This document shows positions 11,901 to 24,041 of a stretch of DNA of 64,000 nt, in pieces. The stretch's first letter is position 1, and every line of letters starts with the position of its first letter. Position numbers and translations under genes: made by a program. The notes under the pieces were generated by a model, which ran no database searches, was not told where the DNA came from, and saw only the letters and a program-made list of their open reading frames with translations. The stretch lies in the NCBI GenBank assembly GCA_021234535.1, contig CM037837.1, positions 9,109,218-9,173,217 on the forward strand, in the 5' to 3' direction. The stretch is from Stichopus chloronotus (lineage: Eukaryota > Echinodermata > Holothuroidea > Aspidochirotida > Stichopodidae).

Positions 11901-14900
11901 GCATATTTGTGTTCATGGAGACAAAGACAAAAAACAAAAACAGTATGGCCAGCTCCAGGACAATGGCAAGTAATTGCCTCCAATGGTGGAATTTGACAGT
12001 TGTTGTTATGACAACAAGGACACAGTATAGACGTACATCCCACAAATGCCTGCCCCTTCCTCCCCACCAAATGGCTATGATGTTTGGCTTGTCAAATGGT
12101 GACTAGATTTGCTGACATATAGTCTATATATCGGGTCATGGCAAACATGCAGATCTGGTCATTGATTCCATTTTTACTATAGTAAAATAGGAGTGTTAAT
12201 TGTTTATTGCATGCATTTGTTGTAGCAAAAAGTGTCACTCTCAAAATAAGCCTTTTGAGACATTTCTTAACAGTGCTGGGTGTCCGAAACACCCAAATTT
12301 TCTATAGGACAACCAAATTTTGGTACAAGGACATCCTTCAAACAACCATATTATGTTAGTGCTTGAATCAAATTAAGATTTATCTGAAACATTACGAGAT
12401 GAAATGTGTGGATGAATGCAATTATAACGAGCACAATGCAAGTGTGTTACTGGTACTGCAACCTAGAAATACATGCTGTAAGTCATGAGATGATGTTGGC
12501 AAGACAACGAAATTTTGAAAAGGACAACCTTATTTTATCATGAATGATGTTGGTTGCATGTCCTTTGGACTAACCAGATGAAAATGCTAAAACTTCAACA
12601 CTGCTAGTTCAGAAACATAATATCATAAAAGCCTAATTTTAAAATCTTCAGGTTTGAAATGTGCATCTCCAGATTTCCTTGTCAGAAGTTCTCAAGGTTT
12701 GCCAAATTTGAGTATCGATGGCAAGTCTGCACCTTTCAAATTCATATTTGCATAGAAAAAATATGCACATCAGAAAAGAACTATCACTTCATGTCATTTT
12801 CCAAGTTATAACCATCACTGCATGATCACATAGCCCTGCAGTTCTCCAGCTATAGGTGCTCATGCATCCATCAATTATGCCACTTACTTGAACTGTTGCA
12901 AACGACCTGTTTTTGTTGGTCCATTGTGTGGCAATGGGCCTACTGAATTCCATTGAAAGTGCTTGCATGTAGACTAGGCCTACAGTAAAATCAGATGCAG
13001 TATATTGGGACTGGGAAATCTTGGAAATTATCAATACAATCTTAACAAAAATAACTTCTAACATGGACCTTCACATGGCAGGGTTAGGTGCACTTACAGT
13101 AACTCATGTGAAATGAAAGAGATACAATATGTACATAGAATATTCAAGTAAAAGTTGCTCTCTTGAATCAGGGAGTTGCTCCTCCCTGCTCTAATGTTGT
13201 ATTCCACACCGGGCAACTGGTATTGAAGTCGTAAATGGTGCTTCACACTATTAGCAGTTACCTGTTTCTACCAAGCTAGAGTACGTAGGCCTACATTTCA
13301 CTTATGGGCCCGCATACCAATAGTAATTAACACATTTAATCAAACAGCACAGCATCGCAAATGATTGAAAAAAAAGAAAACTAAATCAAATAATACAGTA
13401 GAAATTCTGGTTCAGAGGCAATGAACTGAAAATACGTTGCATGACCAACTGAAAACAAATTTGTTAAGTGCGTAAATATAATAAGGCTGACGTACTTGTG
13501 TGGAAGCTGGCTCGTGAGTTACGACATACTGGCCTCGAAAATAAACACGACAGGTCGTTGTTTTGGTCCTGTGTGTCCAAAATACAGCTATGTTATGTCA
13601 GATCATCTGGCTGCGCTGATACATCTGGTTGTTGAACCTGTTTCAAGCTAGCGATAATTCCGAGCAGGCAAGGAGAAGTTTTGTATGTTTTGCGTCACAT
13701 TATAGATCGCCACAGTCACGGTGACTTATTCTATGTTCGAATCTCTCACGGTCAATAGTTGACAAACAATAAAACCTTCAAAGTGGAATGAAATTTGGTC
13801 TTTTTCCCTTTCCAACAAAGACAGGTTTTCACTTTTTCGGTTTACCAAAGAGTCGTCCTTGATCTTTGTAACTGTGTGAGGACATAATGTAATGTTAATT
13901 AAACTGTAACCGTACCAACGAATTGACGAGGTTACAGTATTTTGATCACATTCCTCTTTTACGGAAGCATAGAAGGGACATGCTAAAGAAAAAAGAACTC
14001 ATCTCGGCAAAACGACATATTTCGTAAAATTTAAATTGACATTTTGAGGACTAAATTAACTCGTAAAAACGACAAAAGTGGGAATTTGTCATTTTACAAC
14101 TTATTCAGTATTTTTTGTTTAAAAAAGTGCAACATTTAGAAAAATTGTCATTTTGTCAAGAAGTAACACGGACGTAACATGTGGAGAAAAGGGCAAAATT
14201 CAGAAAACTGAAATGAAGAAGGGATCGAACGTCTAGTCACATTCGGGAAATTGTCACGTTGACGAGATCAAATTTCTCCTCCAAATGGCGAATTAGGAAA
14301 ATTGTGGTTTTGGTCAGTTGTGATGTTCCCTCACTTGGCAAAGTGACACTTATTATTTTTGCTGTTTTGGCCAGACTCGCAAATGTAAAGAAAAATTTCC
14401 GAATTTTGAGATTTGAAGTGATGTTCCACCTCTTGGAAATGCAAATTTTCGGAATTTCTACTTTTCAGAAGTTGATCAAATTGCTTAATTGCAGATTTTC
14501 TCACTTTGAGGAGTTAATTGTAAACGTCAGCTAACGTCAATTTTACCGAGATATTTTTATCTATTTATTCGTGTGTCGCTTCTACGCCTCCTTAAAAATA
14601 ACTGTCGCCAAACGACAAATGACCACCAGCAGGGCAAATTGAGGTCAAGGTTAGTAACTTACGATTAAATCTGGTTAAACCATGGCAAGAAGCGGCATAG
14701 ATCTATCTATCTGCTCTCTCCAATTCCTTTCTTTTAAAATAGTCCAGGCCGGGGGGGGGGGGGGGGTGGATCACCGGCGGACGCATCAAGATCTCTTATT
14801 CAAGTTGGAAGGGGAACATCTTTCAAAACGTCCCAGGGCACTTTTCAAAATAATGAAGCCATTCACTACGTTGAATGGCTAAAATATAGAATGTTGAACA

Positions 14901-15543
14901 CAAATTACATACGGGTACGATGTACTGATTCGCAAATTGTGAATTCCCCTCCCCCCCCCCCTACCCGTCACCTTTGGAGATGGATCGAGGCCCTTGGTTG
15001 TCTTCCAGCTCCCTAGGTAGCTTTTCTGAAGCAAGAGTACTATTTTTTTACAACCTACCATTGCCAAGGGCACTTATCCTATGTTTTAATGAAATAAGCA
15101 ATTTGTTTAAGCAAACGACTTAGTTTAGAGACACAATTGATTTGATTACAAACCCTTATTTTTTTATGGAAGTGATTAAAATAATAATTTCATTATACAA
15201 GAGAAAACTTTGGCAATATTTTGCATAATGTGTAGCCTCTTTCCAAAACGGGTTGTAGCTATCCCTCCGAACAACCAATTGGCCTGCCGTAAGATTTGTC
15301 TGGCTGATGGGACGGTATGAACCAGTCTCCCCCCCCCCCCCCACACCCTCCAGTCATCTTGCACAGTTAGTTTTTCGAAGGTGTTCATCAACGATTATTT
15401 GCCTGATTCGAAAGAAAAGCCTTCCCGGCAACTTGTTGAGGCTAACCATTCTAGTGGGGTATAAACATAGCTGAGACCATTGAGGTATTTTCAAACCGCA
15501 GTGAAGAGATTCTAGAAGCATGATCTCGGACAGTATGACAGTA
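8901..15543. other. Intergenic region, no supported gene
   Basis: AT-rich DNA upstream of the PRODH2-like gene. I found a second copy of a dispersed repeat (11344-11430), a gggggggg-type tract (14751-14766) and two poly-C runs (14951-14961, 15329-15342). A run of short phrases with attttgtc/aaattgtc words at 14030-14530 may be a decayed tandem repeat. The longest ORF (11395-11730, 111 codons) begins inside repeat DNA and has no recognisable motif. Confidence 0.5.
11344..11430 (+). repeat. Dispersed repeat, copy 2 (pairs with 3839-3920)
   Basis: Same order of words as 3839-3920: aagggaagtgaatagact, aatggcctctactagaaaggattagcag, tcagtttgaggttggct. Same orientation, diverged. Function and class unknown. 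Confidence 0.45.
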
Positions 15544-16133
15544 TGAGGTTGTACATGAACGGGCTATGTCTTTCAATGAAGGAAAATGACAGTAACTACT
15601 TCGAAAAGCAACGGGATTGGCATAAAAACAGTAAAAAACAGAAATCATATTTGAAAATTAACGGTTCTTACTATAACCGCCTACATAATGAATATGCAAC
15701 AGTACAGGTTTCACTAGTGTATCAAAAACATACTACACAAGTCGTCGCTCCTTGTTAGGTATCGAGAATTGTAGTATATATGGTGAAAGGAAACACTGTA
15801 TTTACAAATAACCTACGAACTGAACACAACCTTGCCCGCGGCGTCAGTGATCCTGAGTTGTAAACTGAATATTGAATACTAGTGTACTTCCCCATTGGCT
15901 TGCTCAAAGAGGCACAATGTTGATTTGGATGAAAACTGTCAACTACAACATTATCGTAATCTACACTTTTTGTCGTTATGTTAGAAGAATTTGAAATCAT
16001 ATGGCAAAATTAACCAACTGAAACCTATTTATTTTCCAAGATTGTCTGAATGGTGTAATTAAAAGTCAAACCAAACTTTTGGAGATGAAATTTCAATGTT
16101 TTTACTTTTTGCCTACGCACGCAATCACTTTAA
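15544..16133 (-). mobile_element. MITE family B, truncated copy
   Basis: This block is present again, reverse-complemented, at 36160-36839. The match extends from gaggttgtacatgaacggg through the right terminus gcaatcactTTAA (TTAA at 16130-16133). About 75 bases of the other terminus, present in the 36-kb copy, are absent here. The apparent ORFs in the two copies (MRLYMNGLCLSMKEND... and MISNSSNITTKSV...) are the same repeat read in both places, with no domain, so I do not call them genes. Confidence 0.75.
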
Positions 16134-18360
16134 GGTAATGTCCACAGTCGAGAGCTGACCAAAAGTTACAACAGACCAATCGGTATTTATTCCACTTTCA
16201 TTTACTATATAAAATCACCACCAGATAAAATAACGCAATGTCTGTCTTTCAATTTGCCCACGTTTTGGACCGATTACAATCCTGATGTTGCAAATTAAAC
16301 GCTAACACTTCATCTTTAAGTAAGTCGTCTGTTCTGACAAACTGGTAGTTTTTTATTTTTTTAGTTTTATTATTTTTTGACAGTCGCGCAGCAGTTAGTC
16401 GCCCTAGTCCAGATATTCAGGGACGAGCTCAGGAGGAGATCCAAATCCTTTTCCAGTAATATCGCAATACCGCGGTATTTAACAGTCGCAATATACCGGT
16501 ATTTAACCAGAACACGCAAATGCATTATTCAGGTGTACACTTTTGTTACACCAAACCGGCATCGGGTTGTGTGGCGGGAGGATGGAGCAGTCACGACTAA
16601 GCGACCAGTTTTTCAGGGGCGTCTCAAGAGTGCAAAGGGCGAATGTGGAGCATGGTAACAGGCGATTTCCGGCGCCTCTAGGTGTTGTTTTTATTCCAAA
16701 CATTTCAGGCACGCTCCGCGCCAACTGATATGGCGCTCCGCTTAGTCTTCCTACAATTCTAGCGAAGTGAGTAAATCCGCTTGAGTCTCGCCTCCCCCAC
16801 GAATGCCCCACTCCTAAAAAGAGTTGCGGGAAAAAAAAACTGGGGGCTTGGCCTTGGGGCTGAGGCCCAATGAAAAAAAAAATGAGTGGGGGCTAAAGAA
16901 TAAATAAAAGAGGGTGGATAATGCCTTAGGATTCTTAGGCCATCTTAAGAAAATCTGATAGGTATTGCCATTTTTCATAGATTGATTTCTTTTTCATTGA
17001 TTCAGGAATTGCAGACATGAGATCTCTTTCTCAACTTCCTCAAGGCTGGTTACATTCAGCATAAAACACTTGGAGAGTGTCGTTTCTGACCATCTAGGGG
17101 GCTTATAAAGTAAAAAAATTGTCTTGTACCCTCCGGGCCAATGATGGTGGCGCTCCCCGTAGATATTGCTAAATGTGTCTTTGTTATGTCGGAACCCCCC
17201 CCCCCCCTCATTTAAAAAAAAATACTGTATTATACCAATTAATGTGAGTAACAAATGTGTTGCTTTTAAAAAGAGGTTTGTTATGTTGTTTAATTAATAA
17301 TTTGATTGGCATTTCACTAGAATTACCTATTTTGGTTGTGCTGAGATCGAACGCGCTTCGGCCACAAAGTGTATAGTGCTCGGCCACGTTGTATTTGTGC
17401 CAGTCTTGCTTGTTGAGGTATTGAGGATCGATGTTTTATCGCAATAGAAGAGGCAGTCTAAGTGAATTGATGAGCAAGAAATTTCAAACCATGTGCAGCA
17501 AACGAGATTCCATGTATTTCTTATGTGCTTACATTATTTCAATACATTCTGCTTTTACATTCACTAATTTCAGGCAACCTGAATCCAAGATGATGGGCTT
17601 TGATGGCCTTAGTCCGACGGACCCCCCCCCCTTTCCCCTCCCTCTTCGTCACAATAACAAATACGCGAAATTTAGCATGAGGATTGTGTGGGAGAATACT
17701 CAAGGGGGAATTCTAAACTCACCCTTCCTTCCCTCAGAACACAAAAAATACACGAGCCTCGTGGGCCTATATATGTATGATATTCAGTCCGTTTGAATAT
17801 CTACAAGGTCTTCCCGCCTCACCTGTCCTTCACAAGCGCAAAAAAGTTTAAATAATAAGCGATTTCAAAGTTAGAGTTTGATGTTAAAATACGGTAGTAT
17901 TAGGCCTGCAATGATTAGATAGTCTTCCAACAACTCGGCTCCACCCCCCCCCCCCGACACACACCCACCCACAACTCGGCTTCCCTTATTTAGCCCCTCC
18001 CCTGCGAAATGTCTGGATCTGCGCATGCCATTGAATGAACGGCATGTCGGCAACTTAAAAGCTGTTATTGTTTACTATTACTACTAGAGAAGTCTCAAGG
18101 CATTTGAATATAAGTCAAGTTGATATTACATATGTGCAAAATTGTTTTTAACCACAAAGTCAACTGACTTATATGTTTATTTATCAACTTATTAACAATT
18201 TGCATTATCAAATTAAATAATTTGTTCAAACGAATTGACTAATTTGGGTAAACAAGTTGATAGCTTGATTGATCAGTTAAAAAAAAAAAAAAACTTAATA
18301 TAGGTTATAAACTTATGGCAAAATATACTCAGCATATATTACTTTCTTTCCATGTTCTAC
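16134..18360. other. Intergenic repeat-rich DNA
   Basis: It contains a CpG-richer block (about 16380-16800) with short words such as ccgcggtattt, and a tgtacacttttgttacaccaaa phrase that is also found near 10300 and 33270. It also has poly-C runs at 17195-17207, 17622-17631 and 17944-17955. A ~170-base block (about 17040-17207) resembles 39830-39975 (cacttggagagtgtcgtttctg... ending in poly-C). The ORFs at 16377-16658 and 17431-17796 show no domain. Confidence 0.5.
17343..17387 (-). repeat. Possible tRNA-derived SINE head (A-box and B-box like)
   Basis: The minus strand reads GTGGCCGAGCAC (17387-17376), like a class-II tRNA A box, and 20 bases later GCGTTCGATCTC (17354-17343), like a B box. 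The spacing is too short for a real tRNA and no acceptor stem pairs, so at best this is the decayed promoter head of a tRNA-derived SINE. Confidence 0.3.
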
Positions 18361-18640
18361 TGGTGGGACGTTGTGTTCACCAGCGGCGCATAAAACAGTG
18401 GGATTGTTTGACAATGCACCAATTAGCACTTGTGAACTGTTCCCCGTTAGACAGGTATAGCTATAATGGGCTGAACCTCTGATTCCGTAACGTGTGAGTT
18501 TATGTCATAAAATGCCATGATCTATATCAAATGCTTTGGAAAGGTCGAGAAATATCCCGATACAAAATTTACTACGGTACTGCCTGAGGCACTGTAAAGC
18601 TTATCGATAATGTTAGCGCCTATCAAATATCACGGAATTT
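18361..18640 (-). pseudogene. Degenerate non-LTR retrotransposon reverse transcriptase fragment
   Basis: Read on the minus strand, with one frameshift near 18595 and a stop, the block gives I-I-D-K-L-Y-S-A, then K-F-C-I-G-I-F-L-D-L-S-K-A-F-D, then DHGIL, HKLTRYGIRG and a YLTG-like Y-T-C-L-T-G stretch. The GIFLDLSKAFDTIDH...LL-KL-xYGIRG...YL signature is the catalytic-palm region of CR1/L2/jockey-type LINE reverse transcriptases. Only this core is recognisable. There is no endonuclease or second half, so it is a dead relic. Confidence 0.8.
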
Positions 18641-21239
18641 TTCATATCTCAGTCTAGCACATTTTATGACTTCAAACGATGCTGAATGTTGCACTTGATT
18701 TTACGAATAAGATTACCGATTAGATGAAAAATTTCTCAAAAAGGGGATGGGGACACTCACTCTTTACACCTCTCTCCTAGGTCAACCATCACTCATCTCA
18801 TGCTCCCCACCTTTCAAAATACTATCGTATGACACTTTATCCTCTTCAAGTTGGCTATCATTTACAAAAGTTCTACTTTGCTTTGCAATCATTGACCATT
18901 GCAGCAAACTAAAAAAAAAACCTGCAAAAACTGTAACAGAGAAAAAAAAATGTTGGAGTAACTATTCTGGTGCTATAACTACTCGGGAGAGAAAAATGAC
19001 TGCAATAGATGCAAAATATTGCACCAGATTTTGTCGTAGGTTACCGTACCTTGTAGTCGAAAATTTCTCAAAAAGAAAATACCTATTGTTAGGACGTAAA
19101 AACTGTTGAATTACCTTTTCTGAAATTACGATATATTCTAGCCTGATGAGAGCAATCCGAATCATTACCATTTTAACAAGTTATATGTAATTCGCTATGT
19201 CGATAATTTGCAAAAACAAAATTCCGTGAGGTCGACATCCAGTTTGCATGTCACCTCATGTCCGCCGTACAAATTAGCCACACGATGCCATATTATATGC
19301 GTTATTGTGATGTGGTATTCTGGGGACAAAACTATCATAAATTAACGATGAGTCCTGCCAATTGCCCAACTGTCCTAGCTTATCCATACGTCAGTGGCAT
19401 TAGGCGTACCATAAATTCTCCCAACGTGCTGAACGTAGTTTCACCCAAGCATTTCAGATGGCAGTGACTCGACCGTTTTTGTTTATCTCTGAAATTTTCT
19501 CTTTCTTCTGAAGAGTCAGCAAATATCATTATTTTTGGGTGCCTGCATATTATTAATAAATATATATCAAAGTGTCACCTGCTGGCACAACAGCAGGCCA
19601 AATCGTTTTGGTGTTTCATTATTCGTTCATCCGTCAGACTTTTACAAGCTTAATTGGGGTATAAATAAAAGGTCTGATCCGATAACAAAAACAGAAAAAT
19701 GACATCCGAGTGTGTATTTTCTTAGCTTCTAATTTGACTCATGCATGAACTAATATCGGATTTGCCAACTTTCACGTTTCAACACGTGTTTCATTGTTTT
19801 GGGTGTCAGTTGTCTCACGGTCATTAAAAATGCCATATTTCACGGTGAAAATCTCTTTGATGCAACGCGAGATAGACCTATCTCCTTATTTCTAAACATG
19901 AAAAATAACTTCAAGTTCACATGAGTTAAGTTATTACATGGCGGTAAAAGGCATACCTCCATGGCTATTACGGAATTGCAAAAATATATCGGTTGTCAGA
20001 AAAACAAATGTACCAAAAAGGTCTTAACTTCCTTAGTTTGAAAACACTTTTCATAGTTAACGCATGAGCATTTTTAAAATCTCCCGGATTTTCCCAGTCG
20101 GGTTTTCTTGCAAGAACGTTAAAGTGGTGACATTTTTGGGGGGAATTTGGCGAGTCTGTGATACTCTGAACTAGGCCAAGTTTGATCTTTCTTAACACAA
20201 ATGGGAATACAGTATAGATCTTTGGCGAATTATTTCTCACATCAATCTAAACGTTAATACTTCGTTTACAGCGCATATCTATAATGGGAAGGGGGACGGT
20301 CAGGATATAGTGATGAGGCACATATCACCAAATACGAAAGGACATTCCAGGTTCATGGCCAGGATTTTAGGCATAGGAGTCGCCTGCCAAAAGAGCATTC
20401 CGCGGGCGGGGCTATCTCAGGGGATCTTCAGATGGCGCAGAGCATACGAGGAAATGTTTTTTTTTTTTTTAATGGGAGGAGAGAATTGGCGAAAGTCAGA
20501 ACGTTTTCCCCAAGTTGCCCTCCTCCCCCCTCACTCAGCTGAAGTGACTTCACAAAAACAATACGTGCATAGGCCTATGTCTATTCCCTGTTTATATTCA
20601 TTTTTTTTTTTAACTTGCTGTTTTGGGTCGATGAAACTTAATTTTCTACGGATCGTACGTTTTCATGCTTGAGGTATACCTATCACCTAGATTGTTTCCT
20701 TGCCCCCCCCCCCCCCCAGTTGCTCTCACCCTTCCCAATCAGATCTTGTACTCATCCAAAATTAATTTAATCACAAAACTATGTATTGGCATTGGACTGA
20801 ATAAGAACAGCTTCCGGGCAACCATGAATGATAAATGCCTAATTTATGTTACACAGGCTGCCAGTTTTCATATCATGCCCGTAGCCACTTCAACAGTAGG
20901 CCAGCCTGATCAGACCAATTTTCTCTGGAATGTTTACCGTCCAGCATAAGGGAAGGGCGGGTAGGTGGTTGTTTTCCTTACATATAGGAATGTCGTTGTT
21001 GAATTGAACTGTCAAAGAATATTGGTAAGTACTGCACATTTTTATAGAATAAAGTGACTGGAATGGAAGTGTATGTAGCGTAAGTGTGTATGTGTGCTCA
21101 GTGGCACTGCGTAAATGTGAAATGGTACTCCCAAAGAAAAAAGTTGGGAACCTTGGAGTATGGTCAACCGAAAAAATAATATAAAAATAAATAATATACC
21201 TCTCTTGGGACTTAATTTTCCACCCAGAGATATGCTAAA
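18641..21239. other. Intergenic region, no supported gene
   Basis: AT-rich sequence with a perfect small hairpin (cctgctg-gcacaa-cagcagg near 19588), a 15-base poly-C run (20703-20717) and CpG-containing repeat-like DNA around 20330-20450. The ORFs here (18747-19109, 20310-20672) have no recognisable domain and are interrupted by homopolymers. Confidence 0.45.
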
Positions 21240-21470
21240 ACCTCAGAGCTTTCGGGGGCTTCGCCCCCTGGAACCCCACCTTGGCTTCGCCCCTGGACCC
21301 CACCAGGGGCCCTAAGGCGGGCCCCTGTACCCCACCCGCACGGCCTTGCACTTCGCGCTCGGTTTCTTTCCGAGAATTTCTTCTCGGAAAATCTTTGCCC
21401 CCCAACATTTTCCTCTGCCCTCAGTTTGCCCCCCCAAGTCTGACATTCTGGCGCCGCCACTGCATACAAA
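21240..21470. repeat. GC-rich hairpin-bearing repetitive element
   Basis: This GC-rich island stands out sharply from its AT-rich surroundings. It contains gggggc-ttc-gccccc (about 21254-21268), paired gggcccc/ggggccc words (21303-21328) and a perfect 10-bp stem tttccgagaa/ttctcggaaa (21367-21376 with 21381-21390, 4-base loop). It ends in ctggcgccgccactgcata. Several overlapping ORFs on both strands result from the composition. It looks like a short non-autonomous repeat; the class is unknown. Confidence 0.5.
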
Positions 21471-21719
21471 AACATTCACCAGCATGATTACAAAGGTTAT
21501 GATTATCCTTGACAAGAAAAGTGGATTGATGACATCACACCTGATGGACCATGCCACAATGATCTGAAGGCAGGCCGAAAATCAGAATTATTGAATGCTG
21601 TGTGGTTTTTATGATGCAGAACAGTCTTACAGCTCATTTGGAAATAGACAAAATCATGGTTTTGGGGCTATATTTTGTAATCAGGATACAAATGAACCAA
21701 ATGTGAGCCCTGTGCAATC

Positions 21720-21960
21720 TTGAGGTATCGTGCTTACAAGGTTTTCCCTATTTGATTCCTGTCCTAGTAAATGTGAGATTTGTCAAAGCTTCCCGTGAGG
21801 TGTTGCATTTACCAGGTTTTCACAATGTGACCCTAGTTGACTCCAAATGACCTTTGACCTAGGATACTTCTTGTACTCGATGTGATACACGTACTTTGAG
21901 ATTGATCCAAGCTTTTCTCCATGAGATATCATGTTTTCAAGCAAAGTGTCACAAACACAC
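21720..21960 (+). repeat. TGACC-type repeat, about two degenerate units
   Basis: Carries tgaggtatcgtgcttacaag, ttcacaatgtgaccctagttgac, aaatgacctttgacct, gatgtgatacac, gatccaagctt and atgagatatcatgtttt in the order of the array at 2930-3490, same orientation. Confidence 0.7.
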
Positions 21961-23188
21961 ATTCATGAGCACATGAAATCTTGATTACAAAGGTTACAAT
22001 TTTATCAAAACCAAAAATGAAGCAACAAGGAGGGATCTAAAAAAAATAACACCCGTGGCCAAGGAGTTGATATTGTTCTTGTTTCCTGTATGTATTGCAT
22101 CAACTGCCACTTTTGCAATAATTGTAATATCCCTTAATTCCTGATTGGTTAAGAATCATAGTATTACCATCTCTCTTCATTCAATTGTTAATCCATTTCA
22201 TGTATGCCCTAATGGCACTAACAATCAGAAATCACCTTAAATCCCTTCTTCCAGACATGAAAAGTGACGAAAGATTGTTCATTTCATCCAAGCAGAATGT
22301 ATACGTCCACACACACACACACCTCCACCGACATGCAACATGCTCATGAACATACATGAATGTGCTTAGGTTCCTTTACCTTCAGCACGGAGCTAATAAG
22401 TCATTTAACTAAGCGAGCAGTGATGACGTTAAAAGAACAGGCATAAATAGGAATATTTAAAGTATTCTCATAAATCCCTAATAGCATGAAACACCGATGT
22501 CAACAACTACCAATCTGTCCTGACTTTTTGTGTGTAGATACAAACTGCAAACATTTTTCTATAGGTCCACCAAACCTATGACACAGAAGTCACACAAAAA
22601 AAAAGACCAAACCAAAATCGTTGCGAGACTTTTTGCTCATCCTGCCACAATTATGAAGTATTAATCCTAACTGTTATTTATCAGTAAAATGCACTATAGT
22701 ATCAGTGTTTCGGTGGAACAACTTTGCTTTTATGGGAAAATGCCTCACACGCTTTTAAAACTGTCAATTGTAAAACGTAAATTTACAGAAAATAAAATAA
22801 AGAAATAGAACAGGAATACAGAAATGTTCTGGTAATTAGCTTCCAGATAATTTCTGTAATTCTTATTTGTTTCTTTGTTTTATTTTCTGTTCAATTACAG
22901 ACACTTTTTACACTGTAAGATCATTACTAAAAATTCATTTGTGACAGGAGTTCGGGTATTGTCCTGACTGTTGTTTTAAGCAGTAGTCCTGGCATCCACG
23001 ATTCCTAAAGTTTCTAGTGGCAAGCAGAGTCAGTTAAAAGGTTGGGGACCTGCAAAGTGTTTGAATCAAATTTAGAATTAACTTATAATGAAATTTGACA
23101 ATGAATTGGCATTGTAAACAGTGAAGGTTCGTGATACAAGATAGAAAATTAAGTTATTGTTTTACTGAGGTGATATTTGAAAGGATAA
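21961..23188. other. Intergenic DNA downstream of ARMC5
   Basis: AT-rich, with an (AC)n microsatellite at about 22311-22322 and the complementary phrases cagaaaataaaataaag (22786 on) and ctttgttttattttctg (22873 on), which could form a weak hairpin. No gene seen. Confidence 0.4.
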
Positions 23189-23995
23189 CTTAAAGGAATT
23201 CTCCACCAAAAAGAAAAATTTACAACATATGAAATTCTTTACCATTTTTTCAAGTAAACATAACGATTACACCAGAGGAAGCGTCTTTAGATGTGAAATA
23301 ACAGTTTGAAATTTTCGCTTCAGCCCTAGCCTGGAAATGTGTGACATAGAACCGACAAATACTGTCTCCCATCTTTCTGCACTGTTGTGTTTCTGGCAAG
23401 GTCTTTCAATGCAAGAACTCTTTAGTTCAGAGATTATGAAAACCCCATGAATGTCTACAATCAGTAAGATACTTTTTGCACATGAAACCAGTGGAGCTGT
23501 TATTGTGTTGGACATAAAATTTAACGACTGCTACTACTTAAGACCCACCAAACCAAGCAAAGGTAAGCTGCGTAATTAGCTCAAAGTTATTTCAATCCTT
23601 TATTTGTTGGTACCAGTTCAATATCATTTACGGAACAACGTAATTTAAGTCAACTAATCCTTAAACAATTAGGTAGTTCTGAACAATGATTTAAAAGGTA
23701 GGTCTATGCCACTCCCTAGTGAAACTAAGGCTTTATCACCAAATAACAGATCAGAACAGTACTGCAACCCACAGCGAAAGATAAAAATCAACAGCCATGT
23801 TCAATCTAGATTTGTCGATGCTACGTCACCACTGATTGATTTCTAGCACCAGGCTCGTACCTCCAATATTTACTAAAATAATTCATTTTCCGAATTCTTC
23901 GAGATATTTCCTGAAAATGGGAACGATGACTTGCCTACAATAATGTTTGCACCTTTAAAAAGATATGAGAAGCGATGGTGGAGAATTCCTTTAAG
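23189..23995. mobile_element. MITE family A, complete copy with perfect 19-bp terminal inverted repeats
   Basis: The left end CTTAAAGGAATTCTCCACC (23189-23207) is exactly the reverse complement of the right end at 23977-23995. If TTAA is taken as the target duplication, the element starts AGGAATTCTCC, which matches the TTAAAGGRR end of Kolobok/T2-type MITEs. It encodes no transposase. A second, internally duplicated copy is at 53673-54585. It lies only 46 bases beyond the ARMC5 stop codon, so it probably forms part of that gene's 3' UTR or 3' flank; an AATAAA on the ARMC5 strand lies inside it (23604-23599). Confidence 0.85.
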
Positions 23996-24041
23996 GAAAA
24001 AAAACGACCACAGTTTGCACATAGTCGTCTCATAGACAAAA

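Noticed and set aside
15543..16000. ORFs in MITE B (MRLYMNGLCLS..., MISNSSNITTK...) conserved between two loci
   Set aside because: Conservation reflects two copies of the same non-coding element. The frames run on opposite strands and neither spans the element.
16377..16811. ORFs on both strands in a CpG-richer block
   Set aside because: They contain repeat words shared with other loci and no recognisable domain.
21212..21567. Five overlapping ORFs in the GC-rich element
   Set aside because: High GC lowers stop frequency in all frames; proteins are Pro/Gly/Ala-rich with no domain.
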